A stretch of DNA of 64,000 bases, taken from contig MU405229.1 of assembly GCA_022836615.1 (NCBI GenBank), positions 62,001 to 126,000 on the forward strand, in the 5' to 3' direction. How positions within the stretch are numbered: position 1 is the stretch's first letter; every line of letters begins with the position of its first letter. The notes beneath the pieces are model-generated. The model was not told the origin of the DNA. It saw nothing but the letters and a program-made list of their open reading frames with translations, and did not search any database. The stretch comes from Annulohypoxylon bovei var. microspora. Its lineage: Eukaryota > Ascomycota > Sordariomycetes > Xylariales > Hypoxylaceae. This document shows positions 45,536 to 56,703 of the stretch, one piece after another. A program made the position numbers and the translations under genes.

Positions 45536-46690
45536 ATGCAATCCAACGCCAGAACGGAATTTCCTCGTCCAGCTAATTCTAGCAATGGCATCAAGGCGCG
45601 AGATTCGGATGTATTCATTGCCCTCATGGGTGTTACCGGGGCTGGGAAGAGCACGTTCATTTCTCACTGTACGGAGAATCAGGTAGAGATCGGCCATGAC
45701 CTCCAGGCTTGTAAGAAAGAATAGCCAAATTCCCATCACCGAAGCTCAATCTAATACCGTCAAGGTACACAGGGGGTGGGGGTCTATAAGTCTCCGTTAT
45801 TTCCGAACAGAAACGTCTACCTCGTCGACACGCCAGGGTTTGACGATACGAACCGTACAGACAAGGAAGTTCTCAAAGAAATTGCTACTTAGCTAGGAAC
45901 CTCATATGAACAGAAGATCCAACTTAACGGTATTATCTATCTCCATCGAATTACGGATACCCGAATGCAAGGTTCTGTGAAGAAGAACTTGCTTATGTTC
46001 AAGAAGCTCTGCGGACCAAAAGCCCTCCAACACGTCATCTTGGCTACATCCATGTGGGAGCGGCTTACTAGTGAAGATATGGGCGTGAAGCGCGAAAATG
46101 AACTCGTCCAGACAGAGGAATTCTGGGGGTGGATGACACGTCAGGGGTCCCAAGTTCGCAGACATCACAATACGTGGGAGTCTGCGAAGGATCTTCTTCA
46201 AATATTTGTGTCTTCTAACGATGCCCCTATCACGCTCAAGATCCAGGAGGAAATCGTCGATAAACACAAAAACCTAAACGAGACAAGCGCGGGCATTGAA
46301 CTAGACAGCGCGTTGGCTCAAGAGAGGGAGAAGTACCGAAGAGAGCTGGACGAAATGAAAACCGAGATGAAGGAGGCTTTAGCAGCCCGTGATCACGAGA
46401 CAGCTGAGATTATACGGCAAACCCAACAGGAGGTTTTAGATAAGATCAAGCACCTCGACCGCGACCGACAGGAACTCAAGGTATCCTTCGAGAACATGTA
46501 TCAAGAACGCGCTGCGCAACTTGAGAGTCAGCTACGCCAGCAACATGAGGCCAACGAGAAAATTCATAGTTCTATGCAAGAGATGATGGCGTCGATAAAG
46601 CTCGAAAGAGAAAGAGTTAGGGAGCCCAAAGTCCGACAGGAAGAAAGTCGGCCTCAAGTTAGTAGCTGGGACGAGCAGACCAGAATTTAA
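45536..46690 (+). pseudogene. AIG1-like P-loop GTPase with coiled-coil tail and one in-frame TAG
   Basis: Exons 45536-45710 and 45765-46690 (54 nt intron, donor GTAAGA, branch CTAAT) give a 366-codon frame with a single internal stop. The GTPase domain has G1 GVTGAGKST (residues 32-40) and G3 DTPGF (80-84); IIYLHRITDTRM and KNLLMFKKLCGPKALQHVIL are typical of the fungal AIG1/septin-like family. A long coiled coil follows. TAG at 45890-45892 (codon 101, between EVLKEIAT and LGTSYEQKI) stands where I recall a Trp in family members. A TGG-to-TAG change is CpA-to-TpA on the other strand, as in RIP. The stop is followed by CTAG, a context that can favour readthrough, so a functional leaky stop is possible. 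All else is intact, so inactivation would be recent, or the call could reflect a sequence error. Confidence 0.72.
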
Positions 46691-47436
46691 CCCGCACTGC
46701 CCGCAATAGGAATCGAAGACACCGGTAGGCTCCGGGCACTTTCTCGAAAATTTATCCTTTCCACTCAAGGCAAGTTTTACATACTGGAATTGACGTCATT
46801 GTAAAATTACATAAGAAGAGCGGCTGATGGCAGCAATGATTGGCTAAAAAATACGCCCCATTTTGGAGGCCGTGCTTAAATTTTGTAATTTCTGATTGGT
46901 TCCGAAGAAGAATTCTGCCGGCTGACTAATACTGCCCCGTACCCCGCCAAAAACACATAAAGATCTGGAGTTTCTTCTGAATTTTTTGAGATCTTGTCTT
47001 TCGAAAGACATACTTACCTTGGGAGGAAAATCTTCGCTCAATAATGAGGGTTCTCAAGAGGCAATACCTGCATTGTACATCGCAGAGTCGACCCTTTTCT
47101 ATTATCCTTTTGGATCGTAGTTCCCGCAATTTTTGCTGCCTTCCATCTTATTTTCGTTATGATCGGTGCCTAGAGCATCGCCGTGAGGAAGATGACGCGT
47201 ATCTACGAATTAACGGTGTGCTGACCTACTTATTTACTGGTCTTGCTATGTGAGGGATGGTGTTACGAAATTTGCTTCGCTGTGGTGTAACCATCAATAC
47301 CCCATGCCTGTAAATCAAGGTGAAGCTGCCATTGGCAATGAACAACGTCGTAGGAGTACGAGATGGGTACATGGATAGAAACAATACATTTCTTCATATC
47401 CCTAGGCAAGCCAGAGAAAATAATGAAAACGATTTC
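46691..47436. other. Intergenic, no supported gene
   Basis: Between the GTPase gene and the U2 snRNA 3' end. Two ATTGG (inverted CCAAT) pentamers occur near 46839 and 46896. Frames here are under 80 codons and show no motifs. Confidence 0.55.
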
Positions 47437-47624
47437 GCGTCGCCTGGAGGCAGTGTAATACCAGGGACACTATGGGAGTGATCATGCGCAAGCACAGAGG
47501 ACACACTCCCTCGAAACAAAAATAAGAATAATCAGAGATCGAGTCACTATGTGACTCTTCCAGAGATTAAACTGAAAAGAACAGATACTACACTTGATCT
47601 AAGCCAAAAGGCAAAGAGAGCTGA
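47437..47624 (-). ncRNA. U2 spliceosomal snRNA
   Basis: On the minus strand the 5' region reads GCCTTTTGGCTTAGATCAAG followed by TGTAGTATCTGTTC. This is the near-invariant U2 5' segment with stem I and the GTAGTA branch-site recognition sequence. A perfect 7 bp hairpin (GAGTCAC, 3 nt loop, GTGACTC; 47541-47557) follows where the stem II region belongs, then an Sm-like site ATTTTTG at 47517-47523. The 3' part ends in the conserved stem-loop IV sequence CCTGGTATTACACTGCCTCC. The order and the length of about 188 nt match U2 in other eukaryotes. The exact 5' and 3' ends are estimates. U2 pairs with the intron branch site in the major spliceosome. Confidence 0.95.
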
Positions 47625-48036
47625 GGAAAAAAAGAAGAAAGGAAGAGAAAGATCTCGGACGCGAAGAAATGTTAAGTAGCCGCAGCGGGTGGGGCACAAC
47701 TTTTGTGGGGGCGGTGAGGTTAGACTGGCAGAATTCTTAGTCATTAGTCAGGCACTGCAGGTACCGACTGCCAGGTGGTGCAGCTGGAAGTTGCGATAGG
47801 TTGCTACAAACCCAATTGATTGAAGATTTCATATTACCGTAGCTCCTTACCTGCCTACTAACAGGTACACGACGTAAGCTTCAGCCTCACAAATGTACTT
47901 ATGCGTTGCCTAAGTCCCCATGCCATACCCAAATTTGTTACCGAAACTTAATCCACATCCTATTTGCCTCATAATTTTTCAGCTCGAAGTGAGCATCAGG
48001 CATTCCTTAGCCTTCCTCTTATCTACGTATTCCGCC
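47625..48036. promoter_or_regulatory. Divergent upstream region between U2 snRNA and Pml1/SNIP1-like gene
   Basis: About 410 bp separate the U2 5' end and the FHA protein start codon. It begins with a purine-rich run on the plus strand (47625-47652). No canonical snRNA promoter element was recognised. Confidence 0.45.
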
Positions 48037-48945
48037 ATGGGTTACAACGAATCCTCTCCAGTCGAGCGACGAGCCTCACAAAGTGATGGTGAGAATGCTT
48101 ACGAACGCGACAGGCGCAGCCGAAATACTCGTCGAGGTGACTCGAGAAGAGAGAGATCCCGCGATAGATCTGGAAACAGAAAACGCCACCGACGTTCACG
48201 GTCCCCAGCTGATGCGCCCCGACGTAGATCGATATCCCGAGACCGTGATCGCGATAGGCGAAGCGAGCATAGACATAAACGTCCACGCGACCACGACAAC
48301 AAACCTGGAGAAAGAGGCTCCCACCGCCGCCGGGCACAAGACGACGACCACGATGACCGAGACGGAGGTGGCAAACAAATGGTGAAGCGAAGTGGTCCAC
48401 TGCCCTCCCAGGCTGATTCATTCGCTGTCACCCAAGGCGAAGAGCCGTCAAAGCCAAAAGAGAAGCCCAATTTTGGAAACACGGGCGCGTTGGCTGCTGC
48501 TTCTAATTCAGTTGTTCAATCTGATGGCTCCAGGATAGTACTAAAGTACCATGAACCGCCCGAAGCCCGTAAAGCATCACCGAAGGACCAATGGAAGTTA
48601 TTTGTCTTTAAGGGCGAGGATATCATCGATACCGTACCCCTTAGTAGCCGTAGCTGCTGGTTAGTTGGCAGGGAAATGTCGGTGGTGGATCTACCCGCTG
48701 AACACCCTAGCATCAGCAAACAACACGCCGTTATACAATTCCGACACATTGAAAAGCGCAATGAGTTTGGCGATAAGATTGGCAAAGTGAAGCCATACTT
48801 GATTGACCTAGAAAGCGCCAATGGAACTATGCTTAACGGAAAGAAGGTTCCGGACAGCAGATACTTGGAACTTAGAGAGAAGGATATGATTCAGTTCGGT
48901 CAAAGCACTCGCGAATACGTGCTAATGCTCGCCCCGAAGGACTAG
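48037..48945 (+). CDS. FHA-domain RES-complex protein (Pml1/SNIP1 family)
   Basis: A single-exon gene of 302 residues. The first ~110 residues are an Arg/Ser/Asp-rich RS-like region. The C-terminal FHA domain runs from about residue 195: SSRSCWLVGREMSVVDLPAEH, then PSISKQHAVIQFR, YLIDLESANGTMLNGKKV and ELREKDMIQFGQSTREYVLM. The conserved Gly-Arg, Ser-x-x-His and Asn-Gly-Thr features of FHA domains are all present. The preceding KDQWKLFVFKGEDIIDTVPL is typical of SNIP1/Pml1. In yeast Pml1 is part of the RES complex on activated spliceosomes, where it helps pre-mRNA retention and splicing. The ATG at 48037 is preferred over the in-frame start at 47920, whose extra 39 residues lack conservation signs. 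Confidence 0.9.
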   Translation: MGYNESSPVERRASQSDGENAYERDRRSRNTRRGDSRRERSRDRSGNRKRHRRSRSPADAPRRRSISRDRDRDRRSEHRHKRPRDHDNKPGERGSHRRRAQDDDHDDRDGGGKQMVKRSGPLPSQADSFAVTQGEEPSKPKEKPNFGNTGALAAASNSVVQSDGSRIVLKYHEPPEARKASPKDQWKLFVFKGEDIIDTVPLSSRSCWLVGREMSVVDLPAEHPSISKQHAVIQFRHIEKRNEFGDKIGKVKPYLIDLESANGTMLNGKKVPDSRYLELREKDMIQFGQSTREYVLMLAPKD

Positions 48946-51641
48946 GTACGGAGGAACACCGAACAAAGAAAACAGTCTCTCGTGTCAACAATTCCACTTG
49001 AGCTATTCTTGTTACGCCATCTTGTGTAACTACGGTCTGTGTCCGGTTAGGGTAGGGCAAATGATGGCGCAGGCAATCACAATATCGACCTCAAATGGCC
49101 TCGTCTAGACAACGAGCATTGAATCCCTAGCTTCTCATGTCAACCTCATCTACACCTTCGAAGTACTGCAACAAGACCTTCTCACACCACCAGTTCGGCA
49201 TCGCCTTGTATCTCTACCAAGGGAAGATCGAAGAGGCTATTATCGGCACGGTTCGATGAGGCAGTGCTTGTTGATGTTCCACACCCCCCTTGTGAAAACT
49301 GATCAATCTACTACTCGCTATCCCGAGACCAAGAAATGGTTCTTGAGGTTGAAAATTTTTTCTCAACAATCACGGGTTTGACTCTGTATGCGGGTGACGG
49401 TCTTGGAGCATCAACTCGCAAGGAATAAGTGACATTTCACAGTGATATCTCATTTCTAAGGTTCCATGTCTCGGAACGCAAGAACCAACATCTCATACTT
49501 GAGCCGAAGAATCGCCTGGGCTTCGTAGGACAAAACGTGAGTGTGCCTGGCAGATGGGACTGTGACGAACTAGTGAAGATGGTGGTGGTTGATTGGCCCT
49601 CCTCTAACCGCTGCCTATCCGATATAGATTCTATAACCCCTTACTTGACGGTTGGCAGAATTTCTATATTATATACGAACGTTGGGAAACCTTCGATGTT
49701 ACACAAATCTAATAGGCTGTCCCGTATCGAGATTCGTCGTGATAAAGAATTACTTGGTGAGGGAGCCAAATCCCGAATAGCGATTATATTACTTGATAAT
49801 ACAACCTCAAGACACCCATGTGAAACTCATCGTGCTCGAGACATGTGAAACTTTCAAAAGATATCATATTGACATTTCACTAGTCCTGTATTGGATTCCA
49901 TGATCATGATGCGAAGTAGAAATGTTCTTAAAATGGATGTTTTCGAAGAACTGATGTACTGTGGAAGCTTCAGTGTTGTATTGGCCACTATTCTACCAGC
50001 CATGCAGCTTACCGAATTTCGGAACTAGCGGACCTGGGTACGTACGAATAAGCTATGCAGGTGGGAGTAGGTCTGCGGCACATATCGCGAACCTTAATCT
50101 ATACCTCATGGGTACTCCTCTAAAATTCCGTGCGTAAGATAGTTTTTTAAAGAATGGCGTAGAATAAGTTTTATAGTTAAAAATGTTTTGGATGAGTAAT
50201 AGTATATACACTTCTCATGATAGCAAATCACATTGGATATCGGTAGCTAAGTTTGTATTTTAGCGGTAATTAATCTGCGCAGTTCTGCCCTATGTCAACT
50301 TAACTTTCGGTACGGCCGTGACAGCCCACTCGATAAAGTTAGCGCAGATATGGATTAGAGTTAAGCTTTACAGTAGTTTCGATGCCGTCCATATCCATGG
50401 GACAACTTGTTGTAACGTCGAAGGTTTTTTATATGTACAACACCTAGACAGGTACACTAGGCAGCCTTAAAAAAGACGAATGGCTACATAGCCCGCAAAG
50501 TTCCATCCATCTTCAACCAACGATTGTGACGAACATAATTCATCCACCCAATCAACGATATATCTAAGCTATGTCTCGGTTCTTATTCGACTCGGTCAAC
50601 CGATGATTTGATCTAGTTGACGTCAATTTACTCACTTCGAAAGCTACCCGACTTAAACAGATCCATGGAACATCACGAATACATCTACCAGGAACCATTA
50701 CGCTATTCTTACCTACATGCACATGTGCACTCACACCTATGTACATACCCATGTACCCAAGGTACAAAATAAGAAACTACCGAATTACTACGCCGCCTCA
50801 CCCCTCTAGGCCCCCAGATCACGGACCCTTACCTTCTACCGCCCGCCCCTGCCGCCCGTCTTACTGCATGGTAGTTTAGTTCCTTTTTTAGATCTTTAAG
50901 TACCTCTCCAAGGTACAGGGATACGGGTAATGTGGGGAATTATGACTAAAAGCGCATAACGCTGAAGCTTCCATGTCCCAGGCTGAGAACGCCGAGCCAC
51001 CTGACGACACCAAAAACAGGGTCTTGTGATGGTGCACTGAATTTCTCCCTTCAACTTTGTACACCCCTCTTCCTCATCATCCTCAATGCGATGTGACCTA
51101 TTCAGCCAACTTTAAACTTTCTGTCTCTACTGAAACTTTGTACTGTTGAATCATCCGACCTTCCGGCCTTTAAACAGGGCAACGTTGTGTTTATAGCACA
51201 TGGAGAGCTACTCGACTATATGGGGATCGTTTTGTAGTTCATGGTCAGGCTGGCCGAAAGACTACTTTGCTATCTAACTTTTCGCCTATGACTCCTCTAA
51301 AGCTCTAAGTATACCGTGTACATCTTCAACTCTAATGTCTCCCTGTACTTTATTTTGTTACCGTCGCCCTATGTCACGCGCGACGTCGATCCTCTTAAAG
51401 TCGATCCCTCCTTCATAAGAGAGACATCTTTTCCAACTACCTGTCTCCCGCTTACACTCACCATATAAGGCGATTATACTGGCACGAGCCCTTTCGCCTT
51501 TCTCATAAATAAGCATGGTAAGTTGAAGCCTACTTTCTTTTCGTCCTTCAACCTGGTGTACAACCCCGAACGCGTCCAGATTTAACACTGTCACGCCTCA
51601 ACCGCGCTTCATGGATTTATCCTTCTCTTCTCGTATATACC
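48946..51641. other. Intergenic, no supported gene (2.7 kb)
   Basis: Between the FHA gene and the STAND gene. A 139-codon plus frame at 49429-49848 is the longest but shows no domain and has AT-rich, irregular codon use. Around 49140-49260 a short stretch looks coding-like without a start or known family. Near 50710-50762 there are several CATGTGC/TGTACAT palindromic words. Part of the last 500 bp is probably the STAND gene leader. Confidence 0.55.
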
Positions 51642-54600
51642 ATGAATGTCACTCGTTTGATAGAACTTTTGGGAGTACATAAAATCATACGGGGCTGGAC
51701 GGCTACGATATTATCTGCGATCATGAATAGTCTGCTAAATTCAACTCGTTCACAGGGCTCGATCAATAAACAAATATCGCGCTACGAGACGACGGCAGTA
51801 TACACCCACCCCGATGCTAAGGTCGACATCGTTCTAGTTCATGGCCTGAATGGCGACCCGGAGAAAACGTGGTCGTCTAAGAATGGCGTCTTCTGGCCGT
51901 CCGAACTACTCCCTGTCTCTCTGAGAGAAGCCCGCGCGAATGTTCTCGTCTATGGATATAACGCCGATGTATACTCAAAGAAACATGGGTCGAACCCGAG
52001 TGATAACTTCATATATATGCATGCGCAGACCTTGGTTACATCGCTCACCCATTATCGGAAAGATGAGCTATCATCACACAACCCAATCATATGGGTGTGT
52101 CACAGCTTGGGTGGAATTTTAGTTAAGCGCGCCCTATTATACTCGAATGATTTGAGAGCTTCTCAACATGAGGACTATCGATCAATCTATGTGTCTACCT
52201 ACGGACTTATATTCCTTGGCACACCACATACGGGTTCGGATATAGCGGGATGGGGTACGATGCTACAGGGCATGTCAGACGCCGTAGTGCCTAGGACATT
52301 CTTTCAGTCAGAATCGGTGCTCCTAAAGACGCTGAAGAGGGACAATGAAACCTTGCAAAACATCAACAGCCATTTCCTCGATATCTACCAGAGATTTAAA
52401 ATTCTCATGGCACATGAGAACCACAAGACAGATCTGAAGGGGACAAGGATGCTCATAGTCGACGCACACTCAGCCAGCCCCCAACTGCCGGGTGTTACAT
52501 ATTATGCTATCGAAGCAACTCACTCCGGCATGTGCAAGTTTGAAAGTAGGAACGCGCCAGGCTATAGAACAATAGCTACAGCTATCAGGGATTGGGTTGT
52601 CGACGCGCCGGACGTTATCGCCACCCGATGGAGAGTAGAGGATGATGAAAAGTTAGCAAGGGCAAAACATGAGATAGAGGAAAGAATGAAACCATGGGTA
52701 TGTTGCTCTACCAAAACTGGACACCCTAAAGACAATATCGTAACTAACATTGACTAGCTTGATTCACAACGTATCCAGCAGGCTGGCCAAGGATCCAGTA
52801 GGTCACCAGCATTATCCTTCCTAGAAAGCAGCACAGACCGTTCACAGAATCGGTCACTGGGGAGCTCATTGTTTGAAGACGTCCAGCTTCCTTTCGAAAT
52901 AGAGGAGATCGATGATCATTCACGAGAGCATGTTAGACGCTGATAACGAGGAGCCGTAGCTGATTTGTTTTTTATCTGTAGTTCCGCAGCATAATGATAC
53001 TACCTTATCTTCACCTCAAGACACTTCGCGAATCGATCATCAATCTAGACCGCTGCTCACCGGCCCGGAAACCCCTAACCAGCCGTCGGAAGAAGAGTAC
53101 TTCCCATCCCAACAGTCCAAATCTGATCATGACCCATCTCAAGAGCCCATCTTCGTCATACCGACAGTGTTTCGCCCTAACACTTATTTTAAGGGCCGGG
53201 ACAAAGAATTGAAATTACTGCACAAGATGCTAATGGACCGTAAGAGAAGGTCTGTAGGGACATCGTCTGTATTGATCCAGAGTATGCCTGGCGGGGGTAA
53301 AACCCATCTAGCACGACAATATGTCTTCCAGCACAGATACGACTACCAAGGCGGGATCTTCTGGATTCGGGCGAAATCTTTAGAGGAGCTGAACTACGGC
53401 TACTGGGACATCGCAAAGACAGTGGGTCTTAGCGAAGTCACACCACTGGACCAGACCGGGCTTATTGATACCCGTGAAATGGTGAAGGTCGTTCAATCGT
53501 GGCTAAGTACCCAGAGTGGTTGGCTGCTCATCTTGGACGGCATTCACTTCGACCTCCCAGACCTTCAGCACTACATTCCGTTCTCCAAGAATACGAGCAT
53601 AATATATACATCTACGGAACGAACACCAGGCGAAGACTACCAATTTGATAACCCTCAAGTTATTTCATTAGACTCGTTGACGAAGCAAGAAGCCCAGGAG
53701 CTACTATTTGAGGAGATGGGGAAGAAGAAGCCGTACACGCAGGATGATCTAAGACGTGCCGAGGAGCTAGTGGAATTGATGGACCGTCTACCTCTCATGA
53801 TTCACGTCTCAGCACTAAACCTGAAGGCTACGAGAGAGCCGCTCGCAAAATATCTAAGGTCGTTTCGAAGTCGCCCGAAGGTAGGTAACCTGCCGGCCTA
53901 TCGTGCAGTCCGCGAACAACTTGAACATAGAGGTGCTAGTGCTGCATTAAACTTGATGTCCTTACTATCTTTCTTCGGCACACATATACCCGTCGAAATG
54001 ATAGTATTAGGTAAGTGCTAAGAGAGGCCAAGGTACGATTTTCAAGCGCTAACAATTGTAACAGGTGCTAAAGCGTTGGACAAGAGAACTCCCGTTAAAT
54101 CAGCCGACCCTGAAACTCGGAGGTCTTCATTGAATAATACGTTCAAGATACTTATTGCCTTTGCTCTCGTCGAGAGGAATGAGAACAATGAAGCCTCGTC
54201 GGCTAGTTCGCGTAGCACGCGAAGTGTAGACATGGGTCAAGACAGCCTTGACATACTCAGAGTTCACGGAATTGTTCAAGCATTCTTTATTGATGTCCTT
54301 GCCGACGAAAAACAAGCTCCGTTTTGGTTAGAGCGAGCGATCCGTATCTTCTGCAAAGCATTCGACGTGAGCGACCGTCGAGTTGATGATGACCCCCTAA
54401 CGGGAGTGCCCGAAGATTTCCGAAGGCTGCTCATTCACGGTGAAAGATTACTGGCTCATATAAGCCGGTTTGAAAGAAGATACCCCGAACTCACTGAATG
54501 TCGGGAATCAGTAGAGTCGCGTCTGAGTACTATTGACAAGCGAATTGATCAACTCACCAAGCGGATTACGGAGGCATCTAGCCAAGGTTCTGGAGCGGTG

Positions 54601-56703
54601 ATCATCTCTGTTTTCGAACGAACAAACAGTTTGTCCGAGATTGATTCAGATACACCCCCGAGCAACAATAGTATTGTTGAACCGTATATGCTATATGACG
54701 AAAGTTCGCCAATAGAATCACCGGCGGTATATAGTGCTACTGATCATCATAACCCTTACCATTGGCATGTTACTTACCCACACGGCGAAACCTATGACGA
54801 CGAGGATTATTCGAGAACGGTCACACCACAGCCTGTAGCAACGGAAATTTTCGAGTCAATGTCTATGCCAGATGATGATGAAATCACTCGTAAGGTGTTT
54901 GGTCCTAATCATCGAACCATTAAGCGGCACGCCTCAAGACGCTACCGTGACCATGCTGGTTCTTGGAGAGCCGCATCTCAGATACTCAGCGACCCACGCG
55001 TCAGCCTCAGCCGCGAGACAGCAAGGGGTATCATTCACCCAACGACAATTCAGCAGATATTATCAAGACCGCGCTCTTCCACCGATAGTATGTCCTCGGA
55101 AGCTACCAAAGCACAGTTGACTTTGGACCGGATCAATAAAGGATCACCTTCATTACAACCGAGGAGCGTCGATAGTAATATCGATTCTATGAGTGACAGC
55201 AGCTCAACCATACGTCCGAGACTGATAGCTGGACGACCATCATACGCTGATCCGAAGGCCGAGCCTGCCATCGACGAGTATCCAATTTCCGCGACATTCT
55301 CTAGCCCTGCACCGTCCCCGGACTCTGCTGCACGAACAATTTTGAAGCGTAGAGATGACCACTCTGTGTCACTGGAAGGTCTTGCCCCAGTCAAAGTTTC
55401 CAGTCCCTTATCCGCGGCCCCGCTCACTACTACGTCGCTACAATCGCCACTATCTCCAAGCCCGACAGTGACACAACAGCCGTCGTTCCCGGAAGTCGAT
55501 AAGACCGAGCGCATACTAAAACCACCCTCGGTACCTTCAAGGTCACCGTCAAACTCACCATTGGGGCGGGCTTCAAGGCCATCATCAAGGCCGGCGTCTG
55601 TAGTCCTATCACGGTCTGCTCAATCTAGCCCAGCACACCCCACTAGTCCATTCCCACCGCCACCTATCCCCATCGAAATCAACTCCAGCAGCAGTCTCCG
55701 CTCGCCGCCTTCTCCCGGAACCCATCACTGGGACTCTTACGCCCGACTGCCGCAACAATCCATAGTCGAAGACGACGAGTACCCGCACCTCTCACACTCG
55801 CTCCCTTCAATCCGCCCCAACGCCACCCTCCCCTACCCGCACACAGTCCACGGCCCGCCCGAAGACGTGCTCGCGTCGGACCACCCGGCGCCGTGGGTAG
55901 CCTCGTCCCCGAACCTGCACCCGCAAGGCTACTCCAGCCAGCCCATGTCGCGCGACCCCAGCCACCAGTCCAGCCACAGCCACGGCTCCAGCCACTCGCT
56001 CTCCCCGCACAACGCCTCGCCGCTCGGCCAGCTGAGCTCCTCGCCCGGCTCGCAGATCATGCAGCGCCCGCGCTCGCGCCGCCCCAGCGTCGTGGAGACG
56101 GAGCCCAGCCCCCGGCTCGACGGCCTCGACCTCGAGCCCGTCGTCACCAGCTACTCGCTGTACAACGACGCGGCGCGCGGCCGCAGGTCCGAGGGCGCGT
56201 CTGGCCTGCTGTCGCGGTTCCGCCCTAGGAGGCGCGAGACTGCAGGCGCCGAAGGCCGCAGACACCGGTCCGCGAGCGGACGGCTGAGCCACTTTACTAC
56301 GGCGAGGGGCTCGAGACCGGCGGCGGGCGAGGGTGCGGATGGCGAGCCGATGGACAGGTCGAGGTCTGGTGGCATTAGGCTTGCCGATGGCAGGGTCGTG
56401 GAGTTCGGGTCTGGGACCCCGCCGGGAGGCGATGAGACACCTGTGCCGGGGCCGGGACGCGCTGGGACCGGTGCTAGTGTTGGCGGCGATGCTAACGCCA
56501 ATGGAAGTCCCGTCGCCTCTACGAGTCCGCCGGCTAGACATTCGAGATTCAGTCCCCAGAGGCTGAGCCGGAGGGGCAGGAATGGGAGTCGAAGTGAAAG
56601 CAGAAGCGGAAGCGGAAGCGGAAGCGGAGGCCGCAAAGGAGAAGGACATACTTCCCCCGACGTAGGGTTGGGAATACAGCAACAGCCGAGACGGTCCTCG
56701 TGA
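51642..56703 (+). CDS. STAND/NLR-like protein: serine-hydrolase N-terminus, P-loop NTPase, long disordered tail
   Basis: Four exons, 51642-52697, 52758-52931, 52990-54010 and 54065-56703, encode 1,629 residues. Residues ~55-340 are an alpha/beta hydrolase (DUF676/SesB-like): VDIVLVHGLNGDPEKTW, then IIWVCHSLGGILVKRALL with Ser155 as nucleophile (Cys replaces the first Gly of GxSxG), and LGTPHTGSDIAGWG. Residues ~470-800 form a STAND NTPase: FRPNTYFKGRDKEL, Walker A MPGGGKT (509-515), Walker B WLLILDGIH, SIIYTSTERTPG (sensor), and a winged-helix-like part ending VHGIVQAFFIDVL. Usual fungal NLRs end in WD40, ankyrin or TPR repeats; here residues ~900-1629 are Ser/Pro/Arg-rich and disordered, ending in a GSGSGS-type run. 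In fungi this hydrolase/STAND layout acts in heterokaryon incompatibility and programmed cell death; this gene's role is inferred. The N-terminal ATG is the first in frame. Confidence 0.85.

Noticed and set aside
49429..49848. 139-codon frame as a gene
   Set aside because: No recognisable family, irregular codon use, and no start context; kept only as a note in the intergenic entry.
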